DNA of 64,000 nucleotides from Gemmiger gallinarum. Lineage in GTDB: Bacteria; Bacillota; Clostridia; Oscillospirales; Ruminococcaceae. Location: NCBI RefSeq assembly GCF_014982805.1, contig NZ_JADCKC010000003.1, forward strand, positions 124,001 to 188,000, in the 5' to 3' direction. Positions within the stretch are counted from its first letter, which is position 1, and each line of letters starts with the position of its first letter. The notes beneath the pieces were generated by a model. It was not told the DNA's origin. It saw only the letters and a list, made by a program, of their open reading frames with translations, and ran no database searches. Shown one piece after another: positions 25,031 through 34,824 of this stretch. The position numbers and the translations under genes were made by a program.

Positions 25031-25059
25031 TTGACGAATTAACAGCATTCAACTATAAT
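25031..25059 (+). promoter_or_regulatory. Promoter of ilvA
   Basis: TTGACG (25031-25036) and a perfect TATAAT (25054-25059) are 17 bases apart. The expected transcription start is near 25066. Confidence 0.88.
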
Positions 25060-25087
25060 CAACACCATGGCTTCAACGGCGAAGCTT

Positions 25088-25116
25088 CCCCGCCCCGCCG
25101 CGTGCGGGGATTTTTT
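25088..25116 (+). terminator. Intrinsic terminator in the ilvA leader (possible attenuator)
   Basis: CCCCGC (25093-25098) and GCGGGG (25104-25109) form a stem with a 5-base loop followed by ATTTTTTG. A competing CCCC at 25088-25091 could shift the pairing. It lies only about 25 to 50 bases after the predicted start of transcription and before the ilvA SD, so it should stop most transcripts unless relieved. Confidence 0.75.
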
Positions 25117-25202
25117 GTTGCCCAAGGCGGATCTGCCGGGCCGGGATACGCTTTCATCGCCGACCACATTGCCGCCCAGCCGGCGGCCACAGGAGGATTT
25201 TC

Positions 25203-26408
25203 ATGCTGACACTGGACAAGATCTATCACGCCGCTTTCATCCTGAAAGACGTTGCCCGCCGCACCGACCTGATTGCCGCTCCCCGGCTGAGCGATACCAG
25301 CGAGCTCTACCTCAAAACGGAAAACCTGCAGGTCACCGGCAGTTTCAAGGTGCGGGGCGCCTATTACAAGATCAGCCAGCTGTCTCCGGAGGAGCGGGCC
25401 AAGGGCGTCATCGCCTGCAGCGCCGGCAACCACGCTCAGGGCGTGGCGTTGGCCGCCACCCGCATGGGCCTGCGCAGCGTGGTCTGCATGCCGGACGGTG
25501 CCCCCATCATGAAGGTGGAAAGCACCAAGCGTCTGGGCGCCGAGGTCTGTCTGGTCAAGGGCACCTACGACGATGCTCACGACCGCGCGGTGGAACTGCA
25601 GCAGGAAACCGGCATGACCTTCATTCACCCTTACGACGATGAGCAGGTCATTGCAGGCCAGGGCAGCATCGGCCTGGAGATTCTGGAGCAGCTGCCCGAT
25701 GTGGAGGCCGTCATCGTTCCCATTGGCGGCGGCGGACTGATCGCAGGCGTGGCCTTCGCCATCAAGAGCCTGCGCCCCGATGTAAAAGTCTACGGTGTGC
25801 AGTCGGCGGGTGCTGCCAGCATGTTCCGCGCTCACCGCGACCATACCTACGAAACGCTGGACACGGTGGATACTTTTGCCGACGGCATCGCGGTCAAGAC
25901 TCCCGGCGAGCTGACCTTTGAGCTGGTGGAAAAGTACGTAGATGATGTCATCACCGTCAGCGAGGACGAAATCGCCGCGGCCATCCTCTCCCTCATGGAA
26001 AACCAGAAGCTGGTAGCCGAGGGAGCGGGCGCCGTCTCGGTAGCCGCCGCCCTGTACGGCAAGCTGCCCATTGAGGGCAAAAAGACCGTCTGCCTGATTT
26101 CGGGCGGCAACATTGATGTCAACATTCTCTCCCGCGTCATCAACCGCGGCCTGGTCATGAGCGGCCGCAAATGCAACCTGATGATCGCCCTGGAGGACAA
26201 ACCCGGCCAGCTCACCCGGGTCAGCGAGATCATCTCGGGCTGCGGAGCCAATGTGGTCAGCGTCCAGTACGATCTGGGCGACACCAACATGGCCATCACC
26301 AGCTGCTTCCTCAAGCTGGGGCTGGAAACCCGGGACGCTTTGCAGATTGAGGAAATCAAGCAGGCTTTGACCAAAGCGGGCTTCAAGCTGGTCAGCGAGC
26401 GCGCCTGA
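25203..26408 (+). CDS. ilvA: Threonine ammonia-lyase (threonine dehydratase)
   Basis: This PLP enzyme deaminates threonine to 2-oxobutanoate, the first step to isoleucine. The 401-residue product has the PLP-lysine motif TGSFKVRGAY, a phosphate-binding GGGGL loop (PIGGGGLIAGVAF) and one C-terminal ACT-type domain (CNLMIALEDKPGQLTRVSEI). Length and the single ACT domain resemble the short TdcB-like class, not the 500-residue biosynthetic IlvA. The SD is AGGAGG. ridA follows 62 bases later. Confidence 0.94.
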   Translation: MLTLDKIYHAAFILKDVARRTDLIAAPRLSDTSELYLKTENLQVTGSFKVRGAYYKISQLSPEERAKGVIACSAGNHAQGVALAATRMGLRSVVCMPDGAPIMKVESTKRLGAEVCLVKGTYDDAHDRAVELQQETGMTFIHPYDDEQVIAGQGSIGLEILEQLPDVEAVIVPIGGGGLIAGVAFAIKSLRPDVKVYGVQSAGAASMFRAHRDHTYETLDTVDTFADGIAVKTPGELTFELVEKYVDDVITVSEDEIAAAILSLMENQKLVAEGAGAVSVAAALYGKLPIEGKKTVCLISGGNIDVNILSRVINRGLVMSGRKCNLMIALEDKPGQLTRVSEIISGCGANVVSVQYDLGDTNMAITSCFLKLGLETRDALQIEEIKQALTKAGFKLVSERA

Positions 26409-26470
26409 TCCTTCCCGACTGTAAGATTGTATTTTCCCACCAATAGAAAACAGAAAGAAGTGCTGTATTG

Positions 26471-26845
26471 ATGAAAGTTGTATCTACCGCCAGCGCCCCC
26501 GCGGCCATCGGCCCCTATTCTCAGGCATTGGACCTGGGCAGCATGGTGTTCGTCTCGGGGCAGATCCCCGTGGACCCCGCCACCGGCCTCATGGCCGATA
26601 CCATCGAGGCACAGGCCCGCCAGAGTCTGGCCAACCTGAAAGCCATTCTGGCCGAGGCCGGGCTGACCATGAAGGACGTGGTCAAGACGGTGGTCTTTCT
26701 GGCAGACCTGAACGATTTTGCCGCCGTCAACGAAGTCTACGCCCAGGCCTTTGAGGCCCCCTACCCTGCCCGCAGCTGTGTGCAGGTGGCCGGCATTCCC
26801 AAAGGTGCCCGGGTGGAGATCGAGTGCATTGCCGTACGGCAGTAA
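26471..26845 (+). CDS. ridA: RidA family enamine/imine deaminase
   Basis: RidA hydrolyses the reactive 2-aminocrotonate/2-iminobutanoate released by threonine dehydratase, protecting PLP enzymes. The 124-residue product starts MKVVSTASAPAAIGPYSQAL. It holds MVFVSGQIPVDPATG, the conserved arginine in YPARSCVQVAGIPKGA, and VEIECIAV. The ATG at 26471 fits the AGAAAGAAG SD better than the TTG three bases before. Its position directly after ilvA matches the metabolic link. Confidence 0.95.
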   Translation: MKVVSTASAPAAIGPYSQALDLGSMVFVSGQIPVDPATGLMADTIEAQARQSLANLKAILAEAGLTMKDVVKTVVFLADLNDFAAVNEVYAQAFEAPYPARSCVQVAGIPKGARVEIECIAVRQ

Positions 26846-26865
26846 CCGCTTTTCCGCATAAAAGA

Positions 26866-26902
26866 CAAAAAAGCCGCGCCCGGACAAAGACCGGACACGG
26901 CA
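26866..26902 (-). terminator. Intrinsic terminator of the DUF815 gene
   Basis: GCCGCGCCCGG (26873-26883) pairs with CCGGACACGGC (26891-26901) with one three-base internal mismatch. On the minus strand TTTTTTG follows. It sits between convergent ridA and the DUF815 gene. Confidence 0.82.
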
Positions 26903-26915
26903 GAATCGGTTGGGT

Positions 26916-28115
26916 TTACAGCGGCACCCCGCCCTTGCACAGCTCGATGAACTGCTTGGCCACCCGGGGGCTGCGGCCTCCCGCCCGCAGAGCGAAGGCC
27001 TCGCCCTTGCGGTAGAGCTGATCGGCAGGCATCTGAACGCCGTACTGGCGGGCCAGCTCCAGCAGGATGTTTTCAAACCGCTGCTTGTCGGGGCTCTGGA
27101 AGGTCACCGTCAGGCCGAAACGGGCCGACAGGCTCATGAGTTCCTGACGGGTATCTCCCGCGTGGATGTCGTCCCCTTCCCGGTCGCTCAGGCGTTCCTT
27201 GACCAGGTGGCGGCGGTTGGAGGTGGCATACACCGCAATGTTGTGGCTGCGGCCGCCCACACTGCCCTCCAGAATCGCCTTGAGGGCGGCAAAGTCGTCG
27301 TCGTTGGAGGAGAAGCTCAGATCGTCGATGAAGAGCACAAACTTGAGCGGATTGTCCGCCAGAGACTCCATCACCGCCGGGATCTGATAGAGCTGATTTT
27401 TCTTGACCTCCACCAGGCGCAGGCCCTCGGAGGCAAACTCGTTGCCGATGGCCTTGACCGTGCTGGATTTGCCGGTACCTGCATCGCCGTACAGCAGTAC
27501 ATTGTTGGCAGGCAGCCCCGCCAGCAGCGCCTTGGTGTTGGCAATGACCTTGGCACGCTCAGCCTCGTAGCCGGGCAGCTCGCTCAGGCGCTGGGGGTCA
27601 GGGCAGCGGACCGGAACAAGGGTTCCGTTTTCCACCGTAAAGACGTGGTAGCGGGCAAACATCCCGTAGCCCTTTTTGCCCACCTCCCGGCGGCGCCGGG
27701 CATAGGCGGCGGCAAAATCCACTTTCTTTGTCTCCCAACGGGGCAGAAAGCTGCACGCCGCAAGCAGCTCCGGCATCCCGGCCAGAAGCTCGTCCAGTCC
27801 CGTACAGCCTGCCTGCTGCAGAAATGCCAGTTCGGATGCCAGGGCATCCTCCGCCGGCTGGGACGCCCCGCCGGACGCCGCACGGCGAATGCAGATGTTG
27901 TCGTTTTCCAGAACAGCATCCAGCAGGTAGTCGGTCCAGCAGCGGCCGGTGTCAAACAGCGCAGCTTCAAACTGCGCGGCGGAAGTGATAAAGGCTTCCT
28001 CCCCCGATGCTGCGGATGCCAGCATGGCCGCGTACTTTTCCATCACCGCATCCGAAAGCAGGCCCCGCAATACCACAAGACCGTGCAGGCGGAGGCTCAT
28101 TTCACGAACATCCAT
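26916..28115 (-). CDS. DUF815 family AAA+ ATPase
   Basis: The 399-residue cytoplasmic protein has Walker A (LYGDAGTGKSSTVKAI), Walker B (KFVLFIDDLSFSSND) and a sensor-like segment (NIAVYATSNRRHLVKER), the layout of DUF815 ATPases widespread in Firmicutes. The N-terminal 180 residues are family-specific and helical. The substrate is not known. The start MDVREMSLRLHG was chosen because GGGG lies upstream; an in-frame ATG 23 codons earlier falls in the promoter spacing. Confidence 0.92.
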   Translation of the reverse strand: MDVREMSLRLHGLVVLRGLLSDAVMEKYAAMLASAASGEEAFITSAAQFEAALFDTGRCWTDYLLDAVLENDNICIRRAASGGASQPAEDALASELAFLQQAGCTGLDELLAGMPELLAACSFLPRWETKKVDFAAAYARRRREVGKKGYGMFARYHVFTVENGTLVPVRCPDPQRLSELPGYEAERAKVIANTKALLAGLPANNVLLYGDAGTGKSSTVKAIGNEFASEGLRLVEVKKNQLYQIPAVMESLADNPLKFVLFIDDLSFSSNDDDFAALKAILEGSVGGRSHNIAVYATSNRRHLVKERLSDREGDDIHAGDTRQELMSLSARFGLTVTFQSPDKQRFENILLELARQYGVQMPADQLYRKGEAFALRAGGRSPRVAKQFIELCKGGVPL

Positions 28116-28155
28116 ACCAAAATCCCCTTTATGCTTTTCAAGAATCTTCGATACC

Positions 28156-28184
28156 AGTATACACGCAGGGTCCCCCTTCCGCAA
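28156..28184 (-). promoter_or_regulatory. Promoter of the DUF815 gene
   Basis: On the minus strand TTGCGG (28179-28184) and TATACT (28156-28161) are 17 bases apart, close to the start codon. Confidence 0.68.
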
Positions 28185-28226
28185 GCCGGAAGCGGGTAAA
28201 AAAGATGTGAGAATTCACAAAAGCTG

Positions 28227-28255
28227 TTGACAATGTCCACCATTTGCGGTATAGT
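28227..28255 (+). promoter_or_regulatory. Promoter of the ilvBNCD operon
   Basis: A perfect TTGACA (28227-28232) and TATAGT (28250-28255) are 17 bases apart, just upstream of the T-box leader. Confidence 0.9.
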
Positions 28256-28261
28256 TTATGA

Positions 28262-28545
28262 CAAATCCCAAATGCGTGGACAGGAAGTAGTAATGCTGCG
28301 GGCCCCCACAGAGAGCCGCCGGTTGGTGCAAGGCGGCGGGTACAACGCGCATGAAGTCATCCCCGAGCAGATCCGCCCAACCGGTTTTCCCCAGTAAGCG
28401 GATACGGCAGCACCCGTTAGCGTGCAGGGCTTTGTTGGAAGCCCGTTGAGTGGGTATGCATCGCCATACCAATGAGAGTGGTACCGCAGAGAGCTTTTAC
28501 CGGCCTTTGTCTCTTGAAAAGCAGGAGACGAAGGCCGTTTTTTAT
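28262..28545 (+). promoter_or_regulatory. T-box riboswitch controlling ilvBNCD (specifier read as GUC, Val)
   Basis: The leader has the T-box core GAGAGTGGTACCGC (28474-28487), whose TGGT bulge would pair with ACCA of an uncharged tRNA. An AGAGAG element at about 28310 and a stem-I apical region GGTTGGTGCAAGG are also present. The specifier loop reads ATGAA-GTC-ATCC, with GTC at 28356-28358, a valine codon. The element ends in the terminator stem CGGCCTTTGTCTC (28501-28513) and GAGACGAAGGCCG (28525-28537) plus TTTTTT. A second hairpin, CCGGTGC/GCACCGG (28549-28571), follows. Uncharged tRNA-Val binding should favour read-through. Confidence 0.92.
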
Positions 28546-28615
28546 TTGCCGGTGCGGGTTCCTTGCACCGGGCAGTACCGCAGAAACAGAAAAGCAGGAG
28601 AAGGAGAGGATCACG

Positions 28616-30280
28616 ATGATGCTGACAGGTTCCCAGATTTTTGTGGAGGTTCTTGCCGAACAGGGCGTGGATACCATTTTCGGGTATCCGGGCGGCGCTG
28701 TTCTGAACCTTTACGATGAGCTTTATAAAAATTCCGACCGAATCCGTCACATCCTGACCGCTCACGAGCAGGGTGCCGCCCACGCGGCAGATGGATACGC
28801 CCGTGCCACCGGACGCACCGGCGTGGTGCTGGCCACCAGCGGCCCCGGCGCCACCAATCTGGTTACCGGCATTGCCACCGCCTATATGGACAGCGTGCCC
28901 ATGGTCGCCTTTACCGGCAACGTGGCCACTTCCCTGCTGGGCCGTGACAGCTTCCAGGAGGCCTACATCGAGGGCGTGACCATGCCCATCACCAAGCACA
29001 ACTACACCGTGCGCCGGGTGGAAGATCTGGCCGACACCATGCGGGCCGCCTTCCGCATTGCTCAGAGCGGCCGCAAGGGCCCCGTCCTGGTGGACATTCC
29101 CAAGGATGTCACCGCCAACTCCTGCGACTTCACTCCCAAGCCTCCGGAGCCGGTGCGCACCGTCACCCGCTACGATGAGGAGAGCGTCCTCAAGGCCGCC
29201 GAGATGATCAACGCGGCCAAGCGGCCTCTGGTCTGCTTCGGCGGCGGCGTCCGCAGCGCGGCGGGCTGCCAGCCTCTGCGGGATCTGCTGGCCAAGGCCG
29301 AGATCCCCGCCACCTACACCCTGATGGCCGCCGGCGTGCTGGCCTACGGCGAGCCCCTCAACCTGGGCCTGCTGGGCATGCACGGCTGCTACACCACCAA
29401 CAAGGCGGTAGATGAGGCCGACCTGGTCATCGCGGTGGGCACCCGCTTCTCCGACCGGGTGGCCCTCAAGCCCGAGACCTTCGCCCGCAACGCCAAACTG
29501 ATCCAGATCGACATCGATCCCAGCGAGATGGGCAAAAATGTTCCCATCGACCTGGCCCTTATCGGTGACGCCACCTACATCCTGCAGGCGATTCTGCCCC
29601 ACGTTGCCCCGGCCAAGCACCCCGAGTGGATGGCCCAGATCCGGGAGTGGCAGAAAAAGGATTACAAGCCCACCGACAGTGACACCGTCCTCAAGCCCCA
29701 CCAGATGATCGACGAGATCTGCCGCCAGGCAGGGCCCGACGCCGTCTACGTCACCGACGTGGGACAGCACCAGATGTGGGCCGCCCAGTATCTGCACCAT
29801 ACCAAGAGTCGCGGCTTTTTGACCAGCGGCGGTCTGGGCACCATGGGCTTCGGCTACGGCGCCTCCATCGGCGCTCAGATCGGTCTGGGGCCCGACGCCC
29901 GGGTCATCATGCTCACCGGCGACGGCAGCTTCCACATGAATCTCAATGAGGGCTGCACCGCTGTCAGCTATGACCTGCCCATCATCACCGTTATCTTTAA
30001 CAACCAGGTGCTGGGCATGGTCCGCCAGTGGCAGACCTCCTTCTACGGCAAGCGCTACTCCAACACAGACCCCCACCGCCGCACCGATTTTGCCAGGGTG
30101 GCCGAGGGCTTCGGCGCCAAAGGCTACCACTGTGAGACGCCCGCCGAGTTCAAGGCAGCCCTGGCCGACGCCCTGACTCAGAAGGGGCCCTGCTGGATCG
30201 ACTGCCGCATCGGCAAGGACGAGAAGGTCCTGCCCATGATCCCCGGCGGCGGCGACATTGCCGACATCATCATGGAATAA
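28616..30280 (+). CDS. ilvB: Acetolactate synthase, large subunit
   Basis: This ThDP enzyme condenses two pyruvates to acetolactate, or pyruvate with 2-oxobutanoate to acetohydroxybutyrate. The 554-residue product starts MMLTGSQIFVEVLAEQGVDT. It has the ThDP glutamate region (LTAHEQGAAHAADGYARATG), SGPGATNLVTGIATA, and the ThDP/Mg motif GDGSFHMNLNEGCTAV...NNQVLGMV. Length is usual. The upstream in-frame codons lie in the T-box and are not the start; GGAGAAGGAGAGG provides the SD. ilvN follows 14 bases downstream. Confidence 0.97.
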   Translation: MMLTGSQIFVEVLAEQGVDTIFGYPGGAVLNLYDELYKNSDRIRHILTAHEQGAAHAADGYARATGRTGVVLATSGPGATNLVTGIATAYMDSVPMVAFTGNVATSLLGRDSFQEAYIEGVTMPITKHNYTVRRVEDLADTMRAAFRIAQSGRKGPVLVDIPKDVTANSCDFTPKPPEPVRTVTRYDEESVLKAAEMINAAKRPLVCFGGGVRSAAGCQPLRDLLAKAEIPATYTLMAAGVLAYGEPLNLGLLGMHGCYTTNKAVDEADLVIAVGTRFSDRVALKPETFARNAKLIQIDIDPSEMGKNVPIDLALIGDATYILQAILPHVAPAKHPEWMAQIREWQKKDYKPTDSDTVLKPHQMIDEICRQAGPDAVYVTDVGQHQMWAAQYLHHTKSRGFLTSGGLGTMGFGYGASIGAQIGLGPDARVIMLTGDGSFHMNLNEGCTAVSYDLPIITVIFNNQVLGMVRQWQTSFYGKRYSNTDPHRRTDFARVAEGFGAKGYHCETPAEFKAALADALTQKGPCWIDCRIGKDEKVLPMIPGGGDIADIIME

Positions 30281-30294
30281 AGGAGGAAGCCATC

Positions 30295-30879
30295 ATGCAA
30301 AATCAGGACACTCCCGATACCAACAAGCGCAGCGTCATCAGCATTCTGGTGGACAACCAGGGCGGCGTTCTGGCCCGTGTTTCCAGCCTGTTCTGCCGCC
30401 GCGGCTTCAACATCGACAGCCTGACGGTCTCGGCCACCAACGACCCCACCATCAGCCGCATTACCGTCACCACCCACGGCAACGAAAACGAGCTGAGCCA
30501 GCTGCTGCTCCAGACCGAGCGCCTGGAAGTCACCCGTCAGGTCTTTGAGCTGGACGAGAAAAACAGCCTGCAGCGGGAGCTTTTGCTTCTCAAGGTCCAG
30601 GCCGATGTCCATAATCGGGCCGAACTGCGGGAGATTGCAAGCATCTACAAGTCCAAGATCATCGACCTGTCTCCCGACAGCATGGTCTTCGAGTTGACCG
30701 GCCGTCCTGTCAAGATCGACGCCTTTCTGCTGATGTTCAAGGATTACAATATCCTGGAGATGTGCCGCACCGGCGTCACCGCCATCGAGCGCGGCGGCAT
30801 GCACCATCACATGCAGAAGCCCCCGCAGGAAGTCAGCGGCATCCAGTACCCTTATTCGGGTGCCGGTGCCAAAGCCTGA
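30295..30879 (+). CDS. ilvN: Acetolactate synthase, regulatory small subunit
   Basis: The small subunit activates the large subunit and normally confers valine feedback inhibition. The 194-residue product has an N-terminal ACT domain (VISILVDNQGGVLARVSSLF, then RRGFNIDSLTV) and a C-terminal ALS-regulatory domain (SKIIDLSPDSMVFELTGRP). It is about 25 to 30 residues longer than usual; the extra part is a His/Met/Pro-rich tail starting GGMHHHMQKPP. The SD is AAAGGAGG. It lies between ilvB and ilvC. Confidence 0.96.
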   Translation: MQNQDTPDTNKRSVISILVDNQGGVLARVSSLFCRRGFNIDSLTVSATNDPTISRITVTTHGNENELSQLLLQTERLEVTRQVFELDEKNSLQRELLLLKVQADVHNRAELREIASIYKSKIIDLSPDSMVFELTGRPVKIDAFLLMFKDYNILEMCRTGVTAIERGGMHHHMQKPPQEVSGIQYPYSGAGAKA

Positions 30880-31986
<1,107 letters not shown>

Positions 31987-32014
31987 TTCCCGCTGATAAC
32001 ATGCAGACCGTGGT

Positions 32015-32040
32015 GGGCGGGCGGCAGCCGCCGCCCGCCC
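32015..32040 (+). other. Very stable GC hairpin between ilvC and ilvD
   Basis: GGGCGGGCGGC and GCCGCCCGCCC form an 11-bp perfect stem with a 4-base loop, 28 bases after the ilvC stop. No T-run follows, so it is not an intrinsic terminator. It may stabilise the upstream mRNA or mark a processing point. Confidence 0.6.
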
Positions 32041-32116
32041 GCCTTGCGGTTTGTGACAATCCGGCGGCTGGTTTTCTGCCCTGCCGGTTCCAACACCACG
32101 AAAGGAGCATCCTTCC

Positions 32117-33775
32117 ATGCGCAGTGATAATGTAACCAAAGGCTCCGAGCGCGCCCCTAACCGCAGTCTGTTTTACGCTCTGGGCTATACCCCTGAAGAA
32201 CTGGACCGGCCGCTGATCGGCGTGGTCTCGGCTTACAGCGAGATCGTTCCCGGCCACATGAATCTGGACAAGCTGGCCGATGCCGTCAAGGCGGGCGTCC
32301 GCATGGCGGGCGGCACCCCCATCCTCATCCCGGCCATCGGTGTCTGCGACGGCATCGCCATGGGCCACATCGGCATGAAGTACTCTCTGGCCAGCCGCGA
32401 GCTGATCTGCGACAGCGTAGAGACCATGCTCATGGCCCATCAGCTGGACGGTCTGGTGCTGGTGCCCAACTGTGACAAGATTGTTCCCGGCATGCTCATG
32501 GCCGCCGTCCGCATGGACGTGCCCGCCATCGTCTGCTCCGGCGGCCCCATGCTGGCCGGCAGCTACGGCGGAGAGGAAGTCAGCCTGTCTAAGATGTTTG
32601 AGGCCGTGGGTGCCTACAAGGCCGGCATGATCACCGACGAACAGCTGGAGGACTGCACCTGCAACTGCTGCCCCAGCTGCGGCAGCTGCTCCGGCATGTA
32701 TACCGCCAACAGCATGAACTGCCTGTGTGAGGCCATCGGCATTGCCCTGCCCGGCAACGGCACCATTCCCGCCGTCTACTCCAAGCGGCTGCAGCTGGGC
32801 AAAAAGTCCGGCATGGCCATCATGGACCTGGTGCGCCGGGGTGTGACCGCCCGTCAGATCGTCAACGAGCGCTCCATCCGCAACGCCCTGACCTGCGACA
32901 TGGCTCTGGGCTGCTCCACCAACACGGTGCTGCATCTGCTGGCCATCGCCTACGAGGCCGGGGTCCCCATCGACCTCAAGCTCTTCAATGAGGTCAGCGC
33001 CAAGACCCCCAACCTCTGCCACCTGGCTCCCGCCGGTCCCACCCACATGCCCGACCTCTACGCCGCAGGCGGCATTCCCGCCGTTCAGGCAGAGCTGGCC
33101 AAGAAGAGGCTGCTGGATCTGGATGTGCCCACCGTCACCGGCAAGACCTTGGGTGAGAACATTGCGGGTGCCCACATCCTCAACGAGAAGGCCATCCGCC
33201 CCATCGACAACCCCTACAGCCAGACCGGCGGTCTGCAGATCCTGTGGGGCAACATCGCCCCCGACGGCTGCGTGGTCAAGCGCAGCGCCGTGGCCCCCGA
33301 GATGCAGTGCCACAGCGGCCCCGCCCGCGTCTTTGACAGCGAGGAGACCGCCATCACCGCCATCTACAACGGGGAGATCCATCCCGGCGACGTGGTGGTC
33401 ATCCGCTACGAAGGCCCCAAGGGCGGCCCCGGCATGCGGGAGATGCTGAATCCCACCAGCGCCCTGGCCGGCATGAAGCTGGACACCACCGTAGCCCTCA
33501 TCACCGACGGGCGCTTCTCCGGTGCCAGCCGCGGCGCGGCCATCGGCCACGTCAGCCCCGAGGCTGCCTCCGGCGGCCCCATCGGCCTGGTGCAGGAGGG
33601 GGATACCATCTCCATCGACATTCCCAACGCCAGCATCACCCTGGAGGTCAGCGACGAGGAGCTGGCCCGCCGCAAAGCTGCCTATGTCCAGCCCGAACCC
33701 AACGTCAAGTCCGGCTGGCTGAGCCGTTACGCCCGCATGGTGTCCAGCGCCAACCTGGGCGCCGTCATGCAGTAA
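32117..33775 (+). CDS. ilvD: Dihydroxy-acid dehydratase
   Basis: IlvD dehydrates 2,3-dihydroxy acids to the branched-chain 2-oxoacids and holds an Fe-S cluster. The 552-residue product has the cluster-binding cysteines in [10 protein letters not shown] and in [20 protein letters not shown]-terminal signatures [17 protein letters not shown] and [12 protein letters not shown] are present. Length is normal. It is the last gene of the ilv operon; no leu or ilvE gene follows. Confidence 0.97.
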   Translation: MRSDNVTKGSERAPNRSLFYALGYTPEELDRPLIGVVSAYSEIVPGHMNLDKLADAVKAGVRMAGGTPILIPAIGVCDGIAMGHIGMKYSLASRELICDSVETMLMAHQLDGLVLVPNCDKIVPGMLMAAVRMDVPAIVCSGGPMLAGSYGGEEVSLSKMFEAVGAYKAGMITDEQLEDCTCNCCPSCGSCSGMYTANSMNCLCEAIGIALPGNGTIPAVYSKRLQLGKKSGMAIMDLVRRGVTARQIVNERSIRNALTCDMALGCSTNTVLHLLAIAYEAGVPIDLKLFNEVSAKTPNLCHLAPAGPTHMPDLYAAGGIPAVQAELAKKRLLDLDVPTVTGKTLGENIAGAHILNEKAIRPIDNPYSQTGGLQILWGNIAPDGCVVKRSAVAPEMQCHSGPARVFDSEETAITAIYNGEIHPGDVVVIRYEGPKGGPGMREMLNPTSALAGMKLDTTVALITDGRFSGASRGAAIGHVSPEAASGGPIGLVQEGDTISIDIPNASITLEVSDEELARRKAAYVQPEPNVKSGWLSRYARMVSSANLGAVMQ

Positions 33776-33796
33776 GCGTTCTCTTCCGAATTGTAT

Positions 33797-33838
33797 AAAA
33801 CCGCCCCGGCAGGGAAAATTTCCTGCCAGGGCGGTTTT
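33797..33838 (+). terminator. Bidirectional terminator between ilvD and the aldose epimerase-like gene
   Basis: AAAACCGCCC plus GGCAGG pairs with CCTGCC plus GGGCGGTTTT around a short A/T loop. It serves ilvD on the plus strand and the convergent aldose-epimerase-like gene on the minus strand. Confidence 0.9.
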
Positions 33839-33951
33839 GTTGATGCTATTTCTTTTTTCCGAGATATGGCCGCGCCTGCTGAAAATTCAGAGCGCAGGAC
33901 TCTGGCAAATTCCGGTTATTCCGTCACTCTCTGATCGGCGCGATTCCTTTG

Positions 33952-34824
33952 TTATTCGATGGTGATCCCCCAGCAGGCGGTCAGGGAGGCACCGGGTGCC
34001 AGCTCCTCATGGCGGCCTTCCTCGTTGACGCTGTTGGCCCAGCCATTCCAGGGTTCCATACAGACAAAGTGCTCGGCATCCTGCTGCCACAGCACGCCGT
34101 TGCCAAAGTGATTGTCAAAGTCCACTGTGACCCGATGTCCGTTGCCCGAGTCGGTGAACATCATGGGAGACTGCACTCCCGTCAGCAAACGGATGGAATC
34201 CGCAGCCCCCGGCTTGCGGGTCAGGGTAAGCTTGGCGGGTGCCGCGGGCTGGGGGCCCTTGGCATCCTCCGAGCAGGTAGCCGCCTGGATGTCAAAGTCC
34301 ACGTTTTCCAGAGCGGATGCCGCAAAGTAAGGATGGAAACCGAAGCTGAAAGGCATGGGCTTGTCCCCGTTGTTCTTGACGGTCAGAGACAGCTCGGCCC
34401 GGTTGCCCGCCAGAGTGTAGCGCATCCACAGCTGGAAGTCGAAAGGATAGACAAACTTGGTCAGGCCGTTGGGCGTCAGGGTCAGAACCACCGCCTCGTC
34501 GGATGCCTCGGCCACCTGCCAGGGCACCAGGTCGGCAAAGCCGTGGATCTCCATGGGATAGGCCGCCCCGCCAAACTGATGGACTCCGCCGTCCGGCCGT
34601 CCGCAGTTGGGGAACAGGATGGGAATGCCGCAGCGGGGACGGTCGGTGGACTCAAAGTTGCCGTCCCGCAGCCAGAGGTATTCCTCCCCGTTTTTGGTGA
34701 AGGAGGTCGCCATGCCGCCCTTCTCGGGGGTGACGGTCAGAGCACAGCCGCCGTCCGTCAGCGTCAGCGTTGCATACTGCACACCATGTTTTTCGTACAA
34801 ACCTTTTGTCAGTTGAGAAGCCAT
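33952..34824 (-). CDS. Aldose 1-epimerase family protein (LacX/YeaD-like)
   Basis: The family interconverts alpha and beta anomers of sugars or sugar phosphates. The 290-residue product has the galactose-mutarotase-like beta-sandwich signatures GIPILFPNCGRPDGGV and the catalytic-region histidine in SFGFHPYFAAS. The C-terminal glutamate lies in FVCMEPWNGWANSVN. This GIPILFP subgroup is close to LacX and YeaD. Start MASQLTKGLYEKHG was chosen from the AAGGGGAG SD. The sugar is unknown; the next gene, divergent, is uxaC. Confidence 0.9.
   Translation of the reverse strand: MASQLTKGLYEKHGVQYATLTLTDGGCALTVTPEKGGMATSFTKNGEEYLWLRDGNFESTDRPRCGIPILFPNCGRPDGGVHQFGGAAYPMEIHGFADLVPWQVAEASDEAVVLTLTPNGLTKFVYPFDFQLWMRYTLAGNRAELSLTVKNNGDKPMPFSFGFHPYFAASALENVDFDIQAATCSEDAKGPQPAAPAKLTLTRKPGAADSIRLLTGVQSPMMFTDSGNGHRVTVDFDNHFGNGVLWQQDAEHFVCMEPWNGWANSVNEEGRHEELAPGASLTACWGITIE

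Noticed and set aside
28256-30130. 624-codon minus-strand frame over the T-box and ilvB
   Set aside because: Antisense to ilvB with shadow-type composition; no start signal and no similarity to any protein I know.
32015-32040. Intrinsic terminator between ilvC and ilvD
   Set aside because: The stem is strong but no T-run follows, and ilvD belongs to the same pathway.
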